From assembly GCF_002563955.1 (NCBI RefSeq), contig NZ_PDJE01000001.1, positions 2,170,001 to 2,234,000 on the forward strand: a stretch of DNA of 64,000 nt, read 5' to 3'. The notes beneath the pieces were generated by a model, which saw only the letters and a list, made by a program, of their open reading frames with translations, was not told the origin of the DNA and searched no databases. The position numbers were made by a program, and so were the translations under genes. Below, one piece after another: positions 1 to 8,198 of the stretch. The DNA is from Paramicrobacterium agarici. GTDB lineage: Bacteria > Actinomycetota > Actinomycetes > Actinomycetales > Microbacteriaceae. Numbering within the stretch: position 1 is the stretch's first letter; every line of letters starts with the position of its first letter.

Positions 1-894
1 GAGAAACTGCTCGGGAACGGCGAACGACCGATCGCCGTATCCGAGCATGAATTCGTCGAATCCCGGCAGCAGCCGGACGGGCGGCCGCCGATGCAGCGAT
101 GCGAGGATCTGCTCGGTCTCTGCGCCCGTCACCATCCATTGGGGCCCTGAGGTGGTCTCCACCGTGCAGATTGCGTCGCCGAGCCTTGTGCGAGCGGCTC
201 TGATGGTCGTGAGCGGAAGACCGAACCAGCGGGCGGCATCGGCGTCGGAGACAGGGCCATGACCAGACACGAATCGCCGCAGCATCCTGGCCAGGAATTC
301 TTCGGCATCGCTCTCGGCCCGATGTCCGATCCACGAGTCTGTGTGGACGATCAGCTGCTGGCCGTCACGGAAAGGACCATGGCAGATGGTTCCGCTGACG
401 GCGAGGCGGTAGATCAGGTGCGACACTGTTTGGCTGCTCGGACCCCCGTGGTATGCGCGCCCCACACTATCGCGAAGCTCGGCGCGAGTGACGGGTCCCG
501 AGCTGATGAGATCGTCGGAGACGGAGAGCATGACGTCGTCGATCTCGGCGTCGGTGATGTTCAGGGCTCGAGCCCGCCCGGCCATGCTCCCGAGCACGCG
601 TTTGCGCGTGATGCGCGTGAGCGGACGCAGGTCTTCTGCACGCAGCACGTGCAGAGTACCGCGCATGGGCCAGCCCCTGACGAGCGTCTTGTCATCGAAT
701 TCTCTGCTGATGTCGTCGACCGTGGCTCTCTCGAGACGAATCGCGAGGGAGTGCAGCACTCCCGGAAGGTCCTGGCCCTGCAGGGCCCCCAGTCGATCGA
801 CGACGGCGCCCGCAGACGGCTGGCGCTCGACACCAAGACCCAGAGAGAGCCATCGTGCCCGTCGAAGCTGCGCTGGAGTAAGTTCTCGAATCAC
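1..894 (-). CDS. AlkZ-like winged-helix DNA glycosylase (partial, C-terminus off the left edge)
   Basis: The minus strand is open from a GTG at 892-894 down to base 1, giving 298 in-frame codons without a stop. The protein looks like the HTH_42 / AlkZ-YcaQ family of DNA glycosylases, which excise bulky or crosslinked alkylated bases using tandem winged-helix domains. The N-terminus reads LGALQGQD at about residues 35-42, so Q39 and Q41 could be the QxQ catalytic pair described for AlkZ-type members. An R-G-W-x-M-R-G-T-L-H segment, typical of the family, follows at about residue 72. Usual family length is nearer 370-400 residues, so roughly a quarter is missing. A TACGAT box at 901-906 lies 6 bases before the GTG, suggesting a leaderless start. 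It follows the phosphatase gene on the same strand. Family assignment is by motif memory; the substrate is unknown. Confidence 0.8.
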   Translation of the reverse strand, partial: MIRELTPAQLRRARWLSLGLGVERQPSAGAVVDRLGALQGQDLPGVLHSLAIRLERATVDDISREFDDKTLVRGWPMRGTLHVLRAEDLRPLTRITRKRVLGSMAGRARALNITDAEIDDVMLSVSDDLISSGPVTRAELRDSVGRAYHGGPSSQTVSHLIYRLAVSGTICHGPFRDGQQLIVHTDSWIGHRAESDAEEFLARMLRRFVSGHGPVSDADAARWFGLPLTTIRAARTRLGDAICTVETTSGPQWMVTGAETEQILASLHRRPPVRLLPGFDEFMLGYGDRSFAVPEQFL

Positions 895-900
895 CGTTCG

Positions 901-906
901 ATCGTA
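901..906 (-). promoter_or_regulatory. Putative -10 box, leaderless start of the AlkZ-like gene
   Basis: The minus-strand hexamer TACGAT ends 6 bases before the GTG at 894. There is no room for a ribosome binding site if transcription starts at or near the G. Confidence 0.5.
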
Positions 907-922
907 ACGGCGGCGGCCGACG

Positions 923-1948
923 TCAGTCGGGCAGAACCTTGTTGAGCTCGCTCAAAAGGCCTGCCCCGTCAGGAGCGTACACCCAGGTGTGCCCGGCGTC
1001 GTGCTGCTCGTGCTTCGACCGGCCGCCGGCAAGAACGGCTTCACCTGCGGAGAGCTGGCGGATGGCGACGGCAGAGACATTGTCGGGACGCTCGGAGGCG
1101 AACTCGGAGTACAGCTCCTCGTCGTGCTGGCCGTCGTCGCCGACGAGAATCCACGTGATGTCGGGAAACTCCGCGGCTAGGCGGCGAAGGTTCTCCCGCT
1201 TATGGGCCCGTCCGCTGCGAAAGATCCGATCGTGCGTGGGCCCCCAATCCGTGAGCAGGAGCGCTCCGGCCGGATAGAGATGGCGCGACAGAAAACGGCT
1301 GAGCGTTGGAGCGACATTCCACGCGCCGGTCGACAGATAGATCACGGGGCAGCCGCCGTGCATATTCGAGAGTCGATCGAGCAGCACCGCCATTCCGGGT
1401 ACAGGCGTGCGCGCGTGCTCGTCGAGAACGAACGTATTCCATGCCGCGACGAGCGGCCGGGGCAGGGCGGTAACCATGACAGTGTCATCGACGTCGGAGA
1501 TGACGCCGAAACGTGTTCCCGGCTCCACGATGTAGACGTCGCTTATCGCCGGCTCTGACCCTTCCGCCGAGAGCCGGATCGTCTGCCACCCGGGAGGCAG
1601 CTTCGCGGGGATCACCGTATCGATGACGCCGCCGCGGTCGGCGATAACCTCATGTGTGATTCCTGCAATCTCCACGGTAATCGGGCTCGAGACCACGGGG
1701 ATGCTGGTAAAGCTGCGCCAGCCCCGGCTTCGATTGCTCGCTTCATCACGGCGTTCCGGATGCGTGTATAGCACGCGTCCGAGTACGCGGACCCATTCTG
1801 TCGAGCCGTACCCCGTGTAGGAGACGGCGGTGGGCTTCATGCCGCGTCTGACGGCGCGGCGCGCGCGCCAGGCGAGAAACGCGTCGTCAAGACGAGCGGC
1901 GCGGTGAATGCGCTCCGGCTCAGGCGGACTCGTCTCGGTTCGGGGCAT
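923..1948 (-). CDS. App1-family (DUF2183) phosphatase domain protein
   Basis: A 341-residue protein with HAD-like phosphatase motifs of the App1/DUF2183 family, whose yeast member is a phosphatidate phosphatase. The nucleophile motif DVDDT is at residues 152-156, a Ser/Thr motif YLSTGAWN at about 204-211, a conserved Lys near 250 and the acidic motif GDDGQHD at about 270-276. No signal peptide is evident, so it probably acts in the cytoplasm or at the inner membrane face. Its start overlaps the 3' end of the upstream DedA gene by 29 bases, indicating co-transcription. Pairing with DedA, a lipid-related membrane protein, fits a role in membrane lipid metabolism, but the bacterial substrate is not established. 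Confidence 0.85.
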   Translation of the reverse strand: MPRTETSPPEPERIHRAARLDDAFLAWRARRAVRRGMKPTAVSYTGYGSTEWVRVLGRVLYTHPERRDEASNRSRGWRSFTSIPVVSSPITVEIAGITHEVIADRGGVIDTVIPAKLPPGWQTIRLSAEGSEPAISDVYIVEPGTRFGVISDVDDTVMVTALPRPLVAAWNTFVLDEHARTPVPGMAVLLDRLSNMHGGCPVIYLSTGAWNVAPTLSRFLSRHLYPAGALLLTDWGPTHDRIFRSGRAHKRENLRRLAAEFPDITWILVGDDGQHDEELYSEFASERPDNVSAVAIRQLSAGEAVLAGGRSKHEQHDAGHTWVYAPDGAGLLSELNKVLPD

Positions 1949-2645
1949 CGGTCAATCCTGTCATGTTGTCGGTCTGACTGCGATTCGAACGTTCCAACTC
2001 CTCGTTCGCGCGTGCCATGTGACGCTTCTCGATGCGATGCAGGGCCTTTTTGACGGCCCAGGCGATGAGCAGAAAGATCGCGATGATACCCACGAAGACA
2101 TAGCCGGCGAAGTGCAGACGTTCGGAGAGCTCTCGGTAAGTCTCGGCCGCGGCAGACCCCACAGAGACGTAGGCACCTGTCCAGATCAGGCATGCGGGAA
2201 CCGTCCAGGCGAGAAACCGACGGTAGCGCATCGTGCTCATTCCCACCGTCACGGGAATGAGCGAGTGCAGAACGGGAAGGAACCTCGAGAGGAATACAGC
2301 GATTCCGCCGCGTCGCTCAAGGTACCGCTCGGCCCTCTGCCAATTGTGCTCGCCGATTCTCGTGCCGAATCGTGAGCGCCGGATACGGTCACCGAAGTAT
2401 CGGCCGAGCGCGAATCCGATGCTCTCGCCTGCGAGGGCCCCGACGACCACGACGCAGTACATGGCCACGAACTGCACGGGAGATTCGATCCCTGTGCCCG
2501 CGACGATGACGATCGTGTCTCCCGGAACGACAAGACCGACGAGGATGCTCGTCTCGAGCATGATGGCGATCCCGGCGAGGATTGTCCGCAAGACGGGATC
2601 CACGCTCTGAACAGCATCAAGGATGCCGTCGAGGATCTCATTCAC
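1920..2645 (-). CDS. DedA family membrane protein
   Basis: A 241-residue multi-spanning membrane protein of the DedA/SNARE-associated (VTT domain) family. Bacterial and eukaryotic relatives include lipid scramblase or flippase-like proteins that recycle undecaprenyl phosphate or move phospholipids. Visible hallmarks are the re-entrant segment with E-x-S-I-L-V-G-L-V-V-P-G-D near residues 31-43, a G-x3-G-x3-G-R motif near 75-90 and FLSRFLPVLHSLIPVTVGM near 118-136 (family F-x-R-F-x-P). The C-terminal tail is polar and charged. The start is the GTG at 2645, 6 bases after a TAAGCT box. It heads a small operon with the App1-like phosphatase. Confidence 0.9.
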   Translation of the reverse strand: MNEILDGILDAVQSVDPVLRTILAGIAIMLETSILVGLVVPGDTIVIVAGTGIESPVQFVAMYCVVVVGALAGESIGFALGRYFGDRIRRSRFGTRIGEHNWQRAERYLERRGGIAVFLSRFLPVLHSLIPVTVGMSTMRYRRFLAWTVPACLIWTGAYVSVGSAAAETYRELSERLHFAGYVFVGIIAIFLLIAWAVKKALHRIEKRHMARANEELERSNRSQTDNMTGLTDAPNRDESA

Positions 2646-2651
2646 CCTGCG

Positions 2652-2657
2652 AGCTTA
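2652..2657 (-). promoter_or_regulatory. Putative -10 box, leaderless start of dedA
   Basis: Minus-strand TAAGCT is separated from the GTG at 2645 by 6 bases. Confidence 0.5.
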
Positions 2658-2673
2658 AACCACAAGCGTCCCG

Positions 2674-3594
2674 TCACGCTGCGAGCAGCAGAATTGGCGG
2701 AACGCACACGAGAGATATCGCGGCGAGCAGCACCCCGAAAACGACGACGCGCGGGAGGGGGTTTCGGTCTCTGAGCAATCGAGTGACTCGGGGTGCGGCG
2801 GACTGCGGCGTGGCGTCGGCGACGCCCACATCGGGCGAACCGCCGCCGCCCGTGGCAACGGCAACGATGGCGGAAACGAGGGAGTGCGCCGAGGACTCGG
2901 CTCGGGCCGTGTCGTCTGCGAGCATTTCGACGAGAAGCCCCACGGCGTCGCTGGCGCGAGTGGCGATGGGAAACCATGGCAGTGCCTTTCGCCATGCCCT
3001 GAATGCGAGCAGCAGCAGATGATGCTGCTGAGTGAGATGAGCCCGCTCGTGGGCGATGACAGCGTGCACCTCGTCGGAACTGAGTGCTTTCACGAGCCCG
3101 TCTGTCAGCACGGTGGCGGTGCGGAACGCTCCGGGCAGGCAGTAAGCGACGGGCGCGGGATATTCCATGACGCGGGCGCCAGGCACCGTGCTGTCAGGCG
3201 CGCTCAGGAGGGCGACGAGATCATGTTGTCGCCGTCGTTCCCGCTCGGTTCTCACGACCGTGGTCAGAACGCTGAGCAGAAGGTGCCCGGCGAAGAGGAC
3301 AGCACAGCAGAGAGCGAAGATGTGCAGCGCACCGAGTCCAGCGGGCGTTGTCCCGCTCATCACGCCGTCGATGAGCAATCGCACGCCGTCGGATACGGTC
3401 GGGGACAATCCCGAGACTCCGAAGGTGACGAGCGCACCGAGAGTTGAGAGCACGCCCGCGACGGCGACGGCCTGCCATACGAACAGAGCGAGAGCCGGTG
3501 CCCTCGAAGGCCACGCCGCTCGCGCGAGCACGATGGGAACGGGCCACGCGAGCGCGAAAGCGAGCGCGGCGAGGAGTGCAGAGGCGAGGAGCAT
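2674..3594 (-). CDS. M56 family membrane metallopeptidase (BlaR1/MecR1-like, no sensor domain)
   Basis: A 306-residue protein with about four predicted membrane segments (roughly 1-25, 33-60, 85-113 and 284-306) and a gluzincin-type zinc protease core. HERAH at 182-186 gives two His ligands and the catalytic Glu, and EMLAD at 223-227 fits the third ligand. It resembles the protease half of BlaR1/MecR1, which cleaves or inactivates a BlaI/MecI repressor after sensing a signal, but it stops after the last membrane segment and carries no penicillin-binding sensor domain. The start was taken at the ATG at 3594; a longer reading frame upstream would overlap blaI and adds Arg/Ser-rich sequence unlike a signal peptide. 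It lies 16 bases downstream of blaI. The signal it senses is unknown. Confidence 0.88.
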   Translation of the reverse strand: MLLASALLAALAFALAWPVPIVLARAAWPSRAPALALFVWQAVAVAGVLSTLGALVTFGVSGLSPTVSDGVRLLIDGVMSGTTPAGLGALHIFALCCAVLFAGHLLLSVLTTVVRTERERRRQHDLVALLSAPDSTVPGARVMEYPAPVAYCLPGAFRTATVLTDGLVKALSSDEVHAVIAHERAHLTQQHHLLLLAFRAWRKALPWFPIATRASDAVGLLVEMLADDTARAESSAHSLVSAIVAVATGGGGSPDVGVADATPQSAAPRVTRLLRDRNPLPRVVVFGVLLAAISLVCVPPILLLAA

Positions 3595-3610
3595 CGCACT
3601 CAGAATACGG

Positions 3611-3994
3611 CTACTTCGCCGGGGATGACTTGCGCTCGAGCAGGGACCGAAGCGTCTCAGCCTCGGTCGGAGAGACGCCGCCGATGAAGCGCGCAAGCGC
3701 GGCTTCGCGGTCGGGTGCTGCGCCGAGAACCTCATGCATCAGGTCTGCTGTGTGATCGGCCCGCGTCGTGACGGCTCGATACAGGTGAGGGCGATGCGAA
3801 CGGTTTCGGGAAACGAAGCCCTTTGACTCGAGTCGAGACAGAACAGTCAGTACGGTCGTCGCGGCGAGCTGGCGGCGCGCGGCGCCGGCGTCTGCCGTCA
3901 CCAGTCGATCTCTCAGGTCACCGGCACTGAGCGGCTCGGGGGAGGCCCAGAGGACGTCCATCACCGAGCGTTCGAGATCACCAAGAGTTGCCAT
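3611..3994 (-). CDS. BlaI/MecI/CopY-family transcriptional repressor
   Basis: A 127-residue protein of the penicillinase-repressor family (PF03965): an N-terminal winged helix-turn-helix (about residues 5-80, including V-x-D-V-L-W-A and T-V-L-x-V-L-x-R-L-E-S-K-G) and a C-terminal dimerisation helix region. BlaI-family dimers bind short TACA/TGTA-type palindromes and are relieved by cleavage by an M56 protease, such as the one encoded directly downstream. The start is the ATG at 3994, 6 bases after a TATCCT box. The nearest of four palindromes (4026-4040) would lie near its -35 region, implying autoregulation. The remaining palindromes face cydA. Confidence 0.9.
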   Translation of the reverse strand: MATLGDLERSVMDVLWASPEPLSAGDLRDRLVTADAGAARRQLAATTVLTVLSRLESKGFVSRNRSHRPHLYRAVTTRADHTADLMHEVLGAAPDREAALARFIGGVSPTEAETLRSLLERKSSPAK

Positions 3995-4000
3995 GTCTTC

Positions 4001-4006
4001 AGGATA
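4001..4006 (-). promoter_or_regulatory. Putative -10 box, leaderless blaI promoter
   Basis: Minus-strand TATCCT ends 6 bases before the blaI ATG. The -35 position would fall at about 4024-4029, overlapping operator 1. Confidence 0.55.
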
Positions 4007-4025
4007 CGCGGTTTTTCCGAAACCC

Positions 4026-4040
4026 TCTACATGATGTAGA
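4026..4040. promoter_or_regulatory. BlaI-type operator 1
   Basis: Perfect inverted repeat TCTAC-atgat-GTAGA, centre 4033. It shares the CTAC-N5-GTAG core with three further sites and overlaps the predicted blaI -35 region. Confidence 0.75.
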
Positions 4041-4047
4041 AACCGTG

Positions 4048-4064
4048 TTCTACACATCGTAGAA
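4048..4064. promoter_or_regulatory. BlaI-type operator 2
   Basis: Perfect inverted repeat TTCTAC-acatc-GTAGAA, centre 4056, 23 bases from the centre of operator 1. Confidence 0.75.
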
Positions 4065-4070
4065 ATATTT

Positions 4071-4089
4071 GTTCTACACTGTGTAGAAC
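4071..4089. promoter_or_regulatory. BlaI-type operator 3 (longest palindrome)
   Basis: A 19-base palindrome, GTTCTACACTGTGTAGAAC, perfect apart from its central base, centre 4080. It is the most extended of the four sites. Confidence 0.8.
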
Positions 4090-4095
4090 CCGCAT

Positions 4096-4112
4096 TTCTA
4101 CGGCGCGTAGAA
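4096..4112. promoter_or_regulatory. BlaI-type operator 4 (cydA-proximal)
   Basis: Perfect inverted repeat TTCTAC-ggcgc-GTAGAA, centre 4104. It ends 24 bases before the cydA start codon and just before the cydA ribosome binding site, where a bound repressor could block initiation or elongation. Confidence 0.75.
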
Positions 4113-4136
4113 CACGCGCAATCAGGGAGGGCATCT

Positions 4137-5549
4137 GTGGAACAGCTTCTGGATCCGCTGGTTCTCGCACGGTGGCAGTTCGGCTTGACGACGCTGTACC
4201 ACTTTCTCTTCGTTCCGCTCACGATCGGCTTGGCGACGATCGTCGCGATTTTCCAGACGGTCTGGGTGCGCACAGGAAAGCTGCAGTACCTTCAGCTCAC
4301 TCACTTCTACGGCAAGATCTTTCTGATCAATTTCGCGATGGGCGTGGTGACGGGAATCGTGCAGGAGTTCCAGTTCGGCATGAACTGGTCTGACTATTCA
4401 CGGTTCGTCGGTGACGTCTTCGGTGCGCCACTGGCGCTCGAGGCGCTTCTTGCATTCTTTCTCGAGGCGACTTTCATCGGTCTGTGGATCTTCGGCTGGG
4501 ATCGCCTCCCTCGCGGCCTGCATCTTGCGACCATCTGGGTGACGGCAGTGGCCACCGTTGTCTCGGCCTACTTCATCATCGCGGCGAACGCGTTCATGCA
4601 GAACCCGATCGCGTACACGATCAACGAAGAGAAGGGGCGGGCCGAACTCACGAGCCTCGGTGAGCTCCTTGCTAACCCGATCGCCATCGCGGCGTTCCCC
4701 CACACGATCTTCGCGTGCTTCATGGTGTCAGCGGGACTGGTCATCTCCGTCGCGGCGTGGCACCTCTCGCGCGGCCAGAATATGGAGACGATGCGTCCGG
4801 CGCTCAAATTCGGGCTCTGGACCATGGTCATCTCGGGAGCGGGCACCGCGCTCATGGGCGACCAGCTGAGCCTCGCGATGGTGGACGCACAACCGATGAA
4901 GATGGCTGCCGCCGAGGCTCTCTACGCGACAGCATCCGGAGCCGACGCATCGTTCTCGCTCTTCACGCTCGGGACCCCTGACGGAGTGCACGAACTGTTC
5001 TCCATCCGCGTGCCCTACCTTCTCTCGCTGCTCTCGACGCACTCGCTCGATGGCACCGTCGAGGGCATCAACGACATACAGGCCGACTATCAAGAGATGT
5101 ACGGACCCGGCGACTACGCGCCGATCATCTGGATCACGTATTGGTCGTTCCGGTGGATGATCGGGCTCGGTGTCGTGCACATTCTCGTGGCCGTCGTCGG
5201 GCTGTGGCTCACGCGCAAGGGACGCACACCGACGAACCGCTGGGCATGGAAGGCCGCGATCTGGTCGTTTCCCGCGTCACTGCTCGCCATGAGCGTCGGC
5301 TGGATCTTCACGGAGATGGGACGCCAGCCGTGGCTGGTCTTCGGACTCCTGAAAACCGAGGACGGCGTCTCGCCCGGCGTGAGCGGGCTCACTGTGCTCG
5401 TTTCACTTCTCGCGTTCACGCTCGTGTACGGATCGCTCGCCGTCGTCGAGTTCCGTCTCATTCTGAAGGCCGTGCGCTCTGGGCCTGAGCCGATCGAGCG
5501 CGCTGAGGGCGACGCGGACGAACCAGTTTCCCGAGCCGCGGTGTATTAG
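4137..5549 (+). CDS. cydA: Cytochrome bd ubiquinol/menaquinol oxidase subunit I
   Basis: A 470-residue subunit of the high-affinity terminal oxidase that oxidises quinol and reduces oxygen to water without proton pumping. The N-terminal R-W-Q-F-G-L-T-T-L-Y-H segment places His22 at the position of the haem b595 ligand, and the family motif GRQPW is at about residue 395. The protein is shorter than the roughly 520 residues of E. coli CydA, consistent with the short Q-loop class. The GTG start at 4137 has AGGGAGG 6 bases upstream. The upstream region holds four BlaI-type palindromes, so expression is probably controlled by the divergent BlaI/M56 pair. It is first in cydABDC, 8 bases before cydB. 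Confidence 0.97.
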   Translation: MEQLLDPLVLARWQFGLTTLYHFLFVPLTIGLATIVAIFQTVWVRTGKLQYLQLTHFYGKIFLINFAMGVVTGIVQEFQFGMNWSDYSRFVGDVFGAPLALEALLAFFLEATFIGLWIFGWDRLPRGLHLATIWVTAVATVVSAYFIIAANAFMQNPIAYTINEEKGRAELTSLGELLANPIAIAAFPHTIFACFMVSAGLVISVAAWHLSRGQNMETMRPALKFGLWTMVISGAGTALMGDQLSLAMVDAQPMKMAAAEALYATASGADASFSLFTLGTPDGVHELFSIRVPYLLSLLSTHSLDGTVEGINDIQADYQEMYGPGDYAPIIWITYWSFRWMIGLGVVHILVAVVGLWLTRKGRTPTNRWAWKAAIWSFPASLLAMSVGWIFTEMGRQPWLVFGLLKTEDGVSPGVSGLTVLVSLLAFTLVYGSLAVVEFRLILKAVRSGPEPIERAEGDADEPVSRAAVY

Positions 5550-5557
5550 GAGGAATC

Positions 5558-6577
5558 GTGGATTTGACGATTGTGTGGTTCTGGGTCATCGCGGCCTTCT
5601 TCATCGGCTACTTCGTGCTCGATGGCTTCGATTTCGGCGTCGGCATGTCCCTTCCTTTCCTCGGAAAGGACGACACGGACAGGCGCGTGCTGATCAACAC
5701 GATCGGTCCGGTATGGGACCTCAATGAGACGTGGGTGATCGTGGCGGGTGCAATGCTCTTCGCGGCGTTTCCCGAATGGTACGCGACGCTGTTCAGCGGT
5801 TTCTATCTCCCGCTGCTTGTCATTCTCATCGCGCTGATTCTGAGAGGCGTGTCGTTCGAGTATCGGCACCAGCGCCCTGAACGGAGATGGAAGCAGCGGT
5901 TCGACAGAATGATCGTCTTCGGCTCTGCTGTTCCCGCCTTTCTCTGGGGGGTTGCCTTCGCGAATATCGTGCGAGGCGTGCCGCTGGACGAGAACCATGA
6001 CTTCGCCGGCAGCATTGTCGATCTGCTCGGTCCCTACGCTCTGCTTGGCGGTCTCACAACTCTGCTGCTCTTCTTCACCCACGGCGCCGTCTTCGTCGCG
6101 CTCAAGACCGATGGCAATATTCGTCGCCGTGCACGTGCGCTGGCCACGAGGGCGGGGTTACTCGCGACGGCTGCGGCCGTCTGCTTTCTGACGTGGACGG
6201 TCGTTGACCACAGCTCGGCGACGATCGTCGTGCTCGCTGTCGTCGCGGCCGCCGCACTCGTCTGTGCACTCGTCGCAAACGCCGTGAATCGTGAGGGACT
6301 GGCATTCACGGGAATGGCGGTCACGATCGCTGCGGCGGTGCTCACGCTGTTCGCGGCGCTGTTCCCCGCTGTCATGCCGGCGAGTAACGATCCCGCGTAC
6401 AGCCTCACAATCGAGAACGTCTCGTCGACGCCGTACACGCTCGAGGTGATGAGCTGGATCGCGCTCTTCGCTCTCCCTCTGATCCTGCTCTACCAGGGCT
6501 GGACGTATTGGGTCTTTCGCAAACGGATCACGCGCGAGCACATTCCCGAGGAGGCGGAGTCGCATGCGTCCTCTTGA
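5558..6577 (+). CDS. cydB: Cytochrome bd oxidase subunit II
   Basis: A 339-residue integral membrane subunit that pairs with CydA to form the bd oxidase. It begins with the typical W-F-W-V-I-A-A-F-F-I-G-Y-F-V-L-D-G-F-D-F-G-V-G pattern and is hydrophobic throughout (about eight or nine spans). GGPVWDLNETW-like sequence near residues 50-60 is the conserved CydB loop (here IGPVWDLNETWV). The GTG at 5558 is preceded by TAGGAGGA overlapping the cydA stop, so translation is coupled. Its 3' end overlaps cydD by 14 bases. Confidence 0.97.
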   Translation: MDLTIVWFWVIAAFFIGYFVLDGFDFGVGMSLPFLGKDDTDRRVLINTIGPVWDLNETWVIVAGAMLFAAFPEWYATLFSGFYLPLLVILIALILRGVSFEYRHQRPERRWKQRFDRMIVFGSAVPAFLWGVAFANIVRGVPLDENHDFAGSIVDLLGPYALLGGLTTLLLFFTHGAVFVALKTDGNIRRRARALATRAGLLATAAAVCFLTWTVVDHSSATIVVLAVVAAAALVCALVANAVNREGLAFTGMAVTIAAAVLTLFAALFPAVMPASNDPAYSLTIENVSSTPYTLEVMSWIALFALPLILLYQGWTYWVFRKRITREHIPEEAESHASS

Positions 6578-8198
6578 TCCGCGCCTCGTTCGGTATGCGC
6601 GCTCATCGCGTGCATTCCTCGTGCTCGGTGCCGCGATCGCCCTGGCGGATGTCGTCGCGACGATTGGGTTCGCGTGGAACGTGACGCTCTCGATCACGCG
6701 CGTGATCGATGGCGCGTATCCCTCCACGATCGTGTTAAGTGTTCTCGGCGTTGCTCTCTTCGCAGGTGGGCGCGCAATGCTCGCGTGGGCCACCGAGGTC
6801 ACAGGGGCGCGCGGCGCCGCCCGCGCCAAGAGCGATCTGCGACGACGTGTCCTCGCCGCGATTCCACGGTTGGGCGCGGATTGGCTCGCGCGCAGCAATT
6901 CTGCATCGATCACGACGTTGCTTGGGCATGGGCTCGATGCGCTCGACGATTACTTTGCCCGATATCTGCCTCAGCTCATCCGCACAACGATCACCGTTCC
7001 GATTCTCGTCGCCGTTGTGTTCGCACACGATCTGCTCTCGGGCATCACGCTCGTCGTGACCCTTCCGATCGTTCCGCTCTTCATGGTCCTGATCGGGCTT
7101 GCGACTCGAACGGTTCAGCGCAGGCAGTGGGACGGGCTGAACCGCATGTCGACGTACTTTCTCGACGTCGTGGGAGGCCTGTCGACGCTCAAGGTCTTCG
7201 GCCGTGAAAAGCGACAGATCGCACGCATGGCGACAATCACAGAGAGCTATCGCCGATCCACCATGTCGGTGCTGCGCGTGTCATTCCTCTCGGGATTCGT
7301 CCTCGAGCTCATGGCAAGCCTTGCGGTTGCTCTTCTCGCGGTCTCAATCGGCTTCCGGCTGGTTGACGGCGCGATGCCGCTCATCACCGGTCTGTTCATT
7401 CTGCTTCTCGCACCCGATGTCTTTCTGCCGGTACGACAGGTCGGCGCCAATTTCCACGCCGCTGCCGAGGGCGCAGAGGCCGCGCAGGACGCGTTCGCGA
7501 TCCTCGACGAGGCGGCGACGTCTGCCGCCCCTGGCGGACGCGTAGAGGCCAACGGAGACCTCGAGCTTCGCGCCGTCACCGTCGAGCGCGGCGAGGAGCG
7601 CGTGCTCGACGACTTTTACGCGCGGTTTCGCCGAGGAAGCGTCACTGCTGTCTCGGGGGCAAGCGGTGCGGGCAAATCGACGCTTCTCGGGGTTATCGCC
7701 GGAACCGTGCCGTTTACCGGTGCCTTGTCGGTCGGAGGCGTCGACGTGAGTGACGCGTCGGTCGACAGCCGCGACTGGCTGGCGTGGGCTCCGCAGCATC
7801 CGAGCCTGCAGTCGGGGACCGTGCTGTCAAACGTCACGCTTGGCGACTCCAACCCCGATCGACAGCGAGCCGAGCGCGCGCTGCAGCTTGCCGCGGCCGC
7901 TGAGCTTGATCTCCAGACCCGAGTCGAGACGGCTGGGGCCGGACTCTCAGGAGGGCAGGCGCAGCGCGTCGGACTCGCACGGTGCTTTTACCGCGCAATG
8001 TCGCATCAGGCGAGCGTGATCGCCCTCGACGAGCCCACGTCAGCGCTCGACCGGCACACGGAGCAGATCGTGGCGCGTGGGATACGCGCTTTAGCCACTC
8101 AGGGAGCGAGCGTCATCGTGGTGACTCATAAGGCCGCCCTCGCCGACTGGGCGGACGAGCACATCGCGATCGGCCACGAGATTGAGGTGACAGCATGA
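6564..8198 (+). CDS. cydD: Heterodimeric ABC exporter CydDC, subunit CydD
   Basis: A 544-residue ABC half-transporter with an N-terminal membrane domain (about 1-310) and a C-terminal ATPase. The Walker A motif GASGAGKST is at about residue 366, the signature LSGGQ at about 460 and Walker B IALDEPTSALD at about 487. CydDC exports thiols such as cysteine or glutathione in E. coli, and more recent work describes haem handling; it is required for assembly of cytochrome bd. Position directly after cydB, overlapping it, and before cydC supports the assignment. Confidence 0.93.
   Translation: MRPLDPRLVRYARSSRAFLVLGAAIALADVVATIGFAWNVTLSITRVIDGAYPSTIVLSVLGVALFAGGRAMLAWATEVTGARGAARAKSDLRRRVLAAIPRLGADWLARSNSASITTLLGHGLDALDDYFARYLPQLIRTTITVPILVAVVFAHDLLSGITLVVTLPIVPLFMVLIGLATRTVQRRQWDGLNRMSTYFLDVVGGLSTLKVFGREKRQIARMATITESYRRSTMSVLRVSFLSGFVLELMASLAVALLAVSIGFRLVDGAMPLITGLFILLLAPDVFLPVRQVGANFHAAAEGAEAAQDAFAILDEAATSAAPGGRVEANGDLELRAVTVERGEERVLDDFYARFRRGSVTAVSGASGAGKSTLLGVIAGTVPFTGALSVGGVDVSDASVDSRDWLAWAPQHPSLQSGTVLSNVTLGDSNPDRQRAERALQLAAAAELDLQTRVETAGAGLSGGQAQRVGLARCFYRAMSHQASVIALDEPTSALDRHTEQIVARGIRALATQGASVIVVTHKAALADWADEHIAIGHEIEVTA

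Noticed and set aside
259..945. Plus-strand 228-codon frame as a gene
   Set aside because: It is the shadow of the minus-strand AlkZ-like gene, which has clear family motifs.
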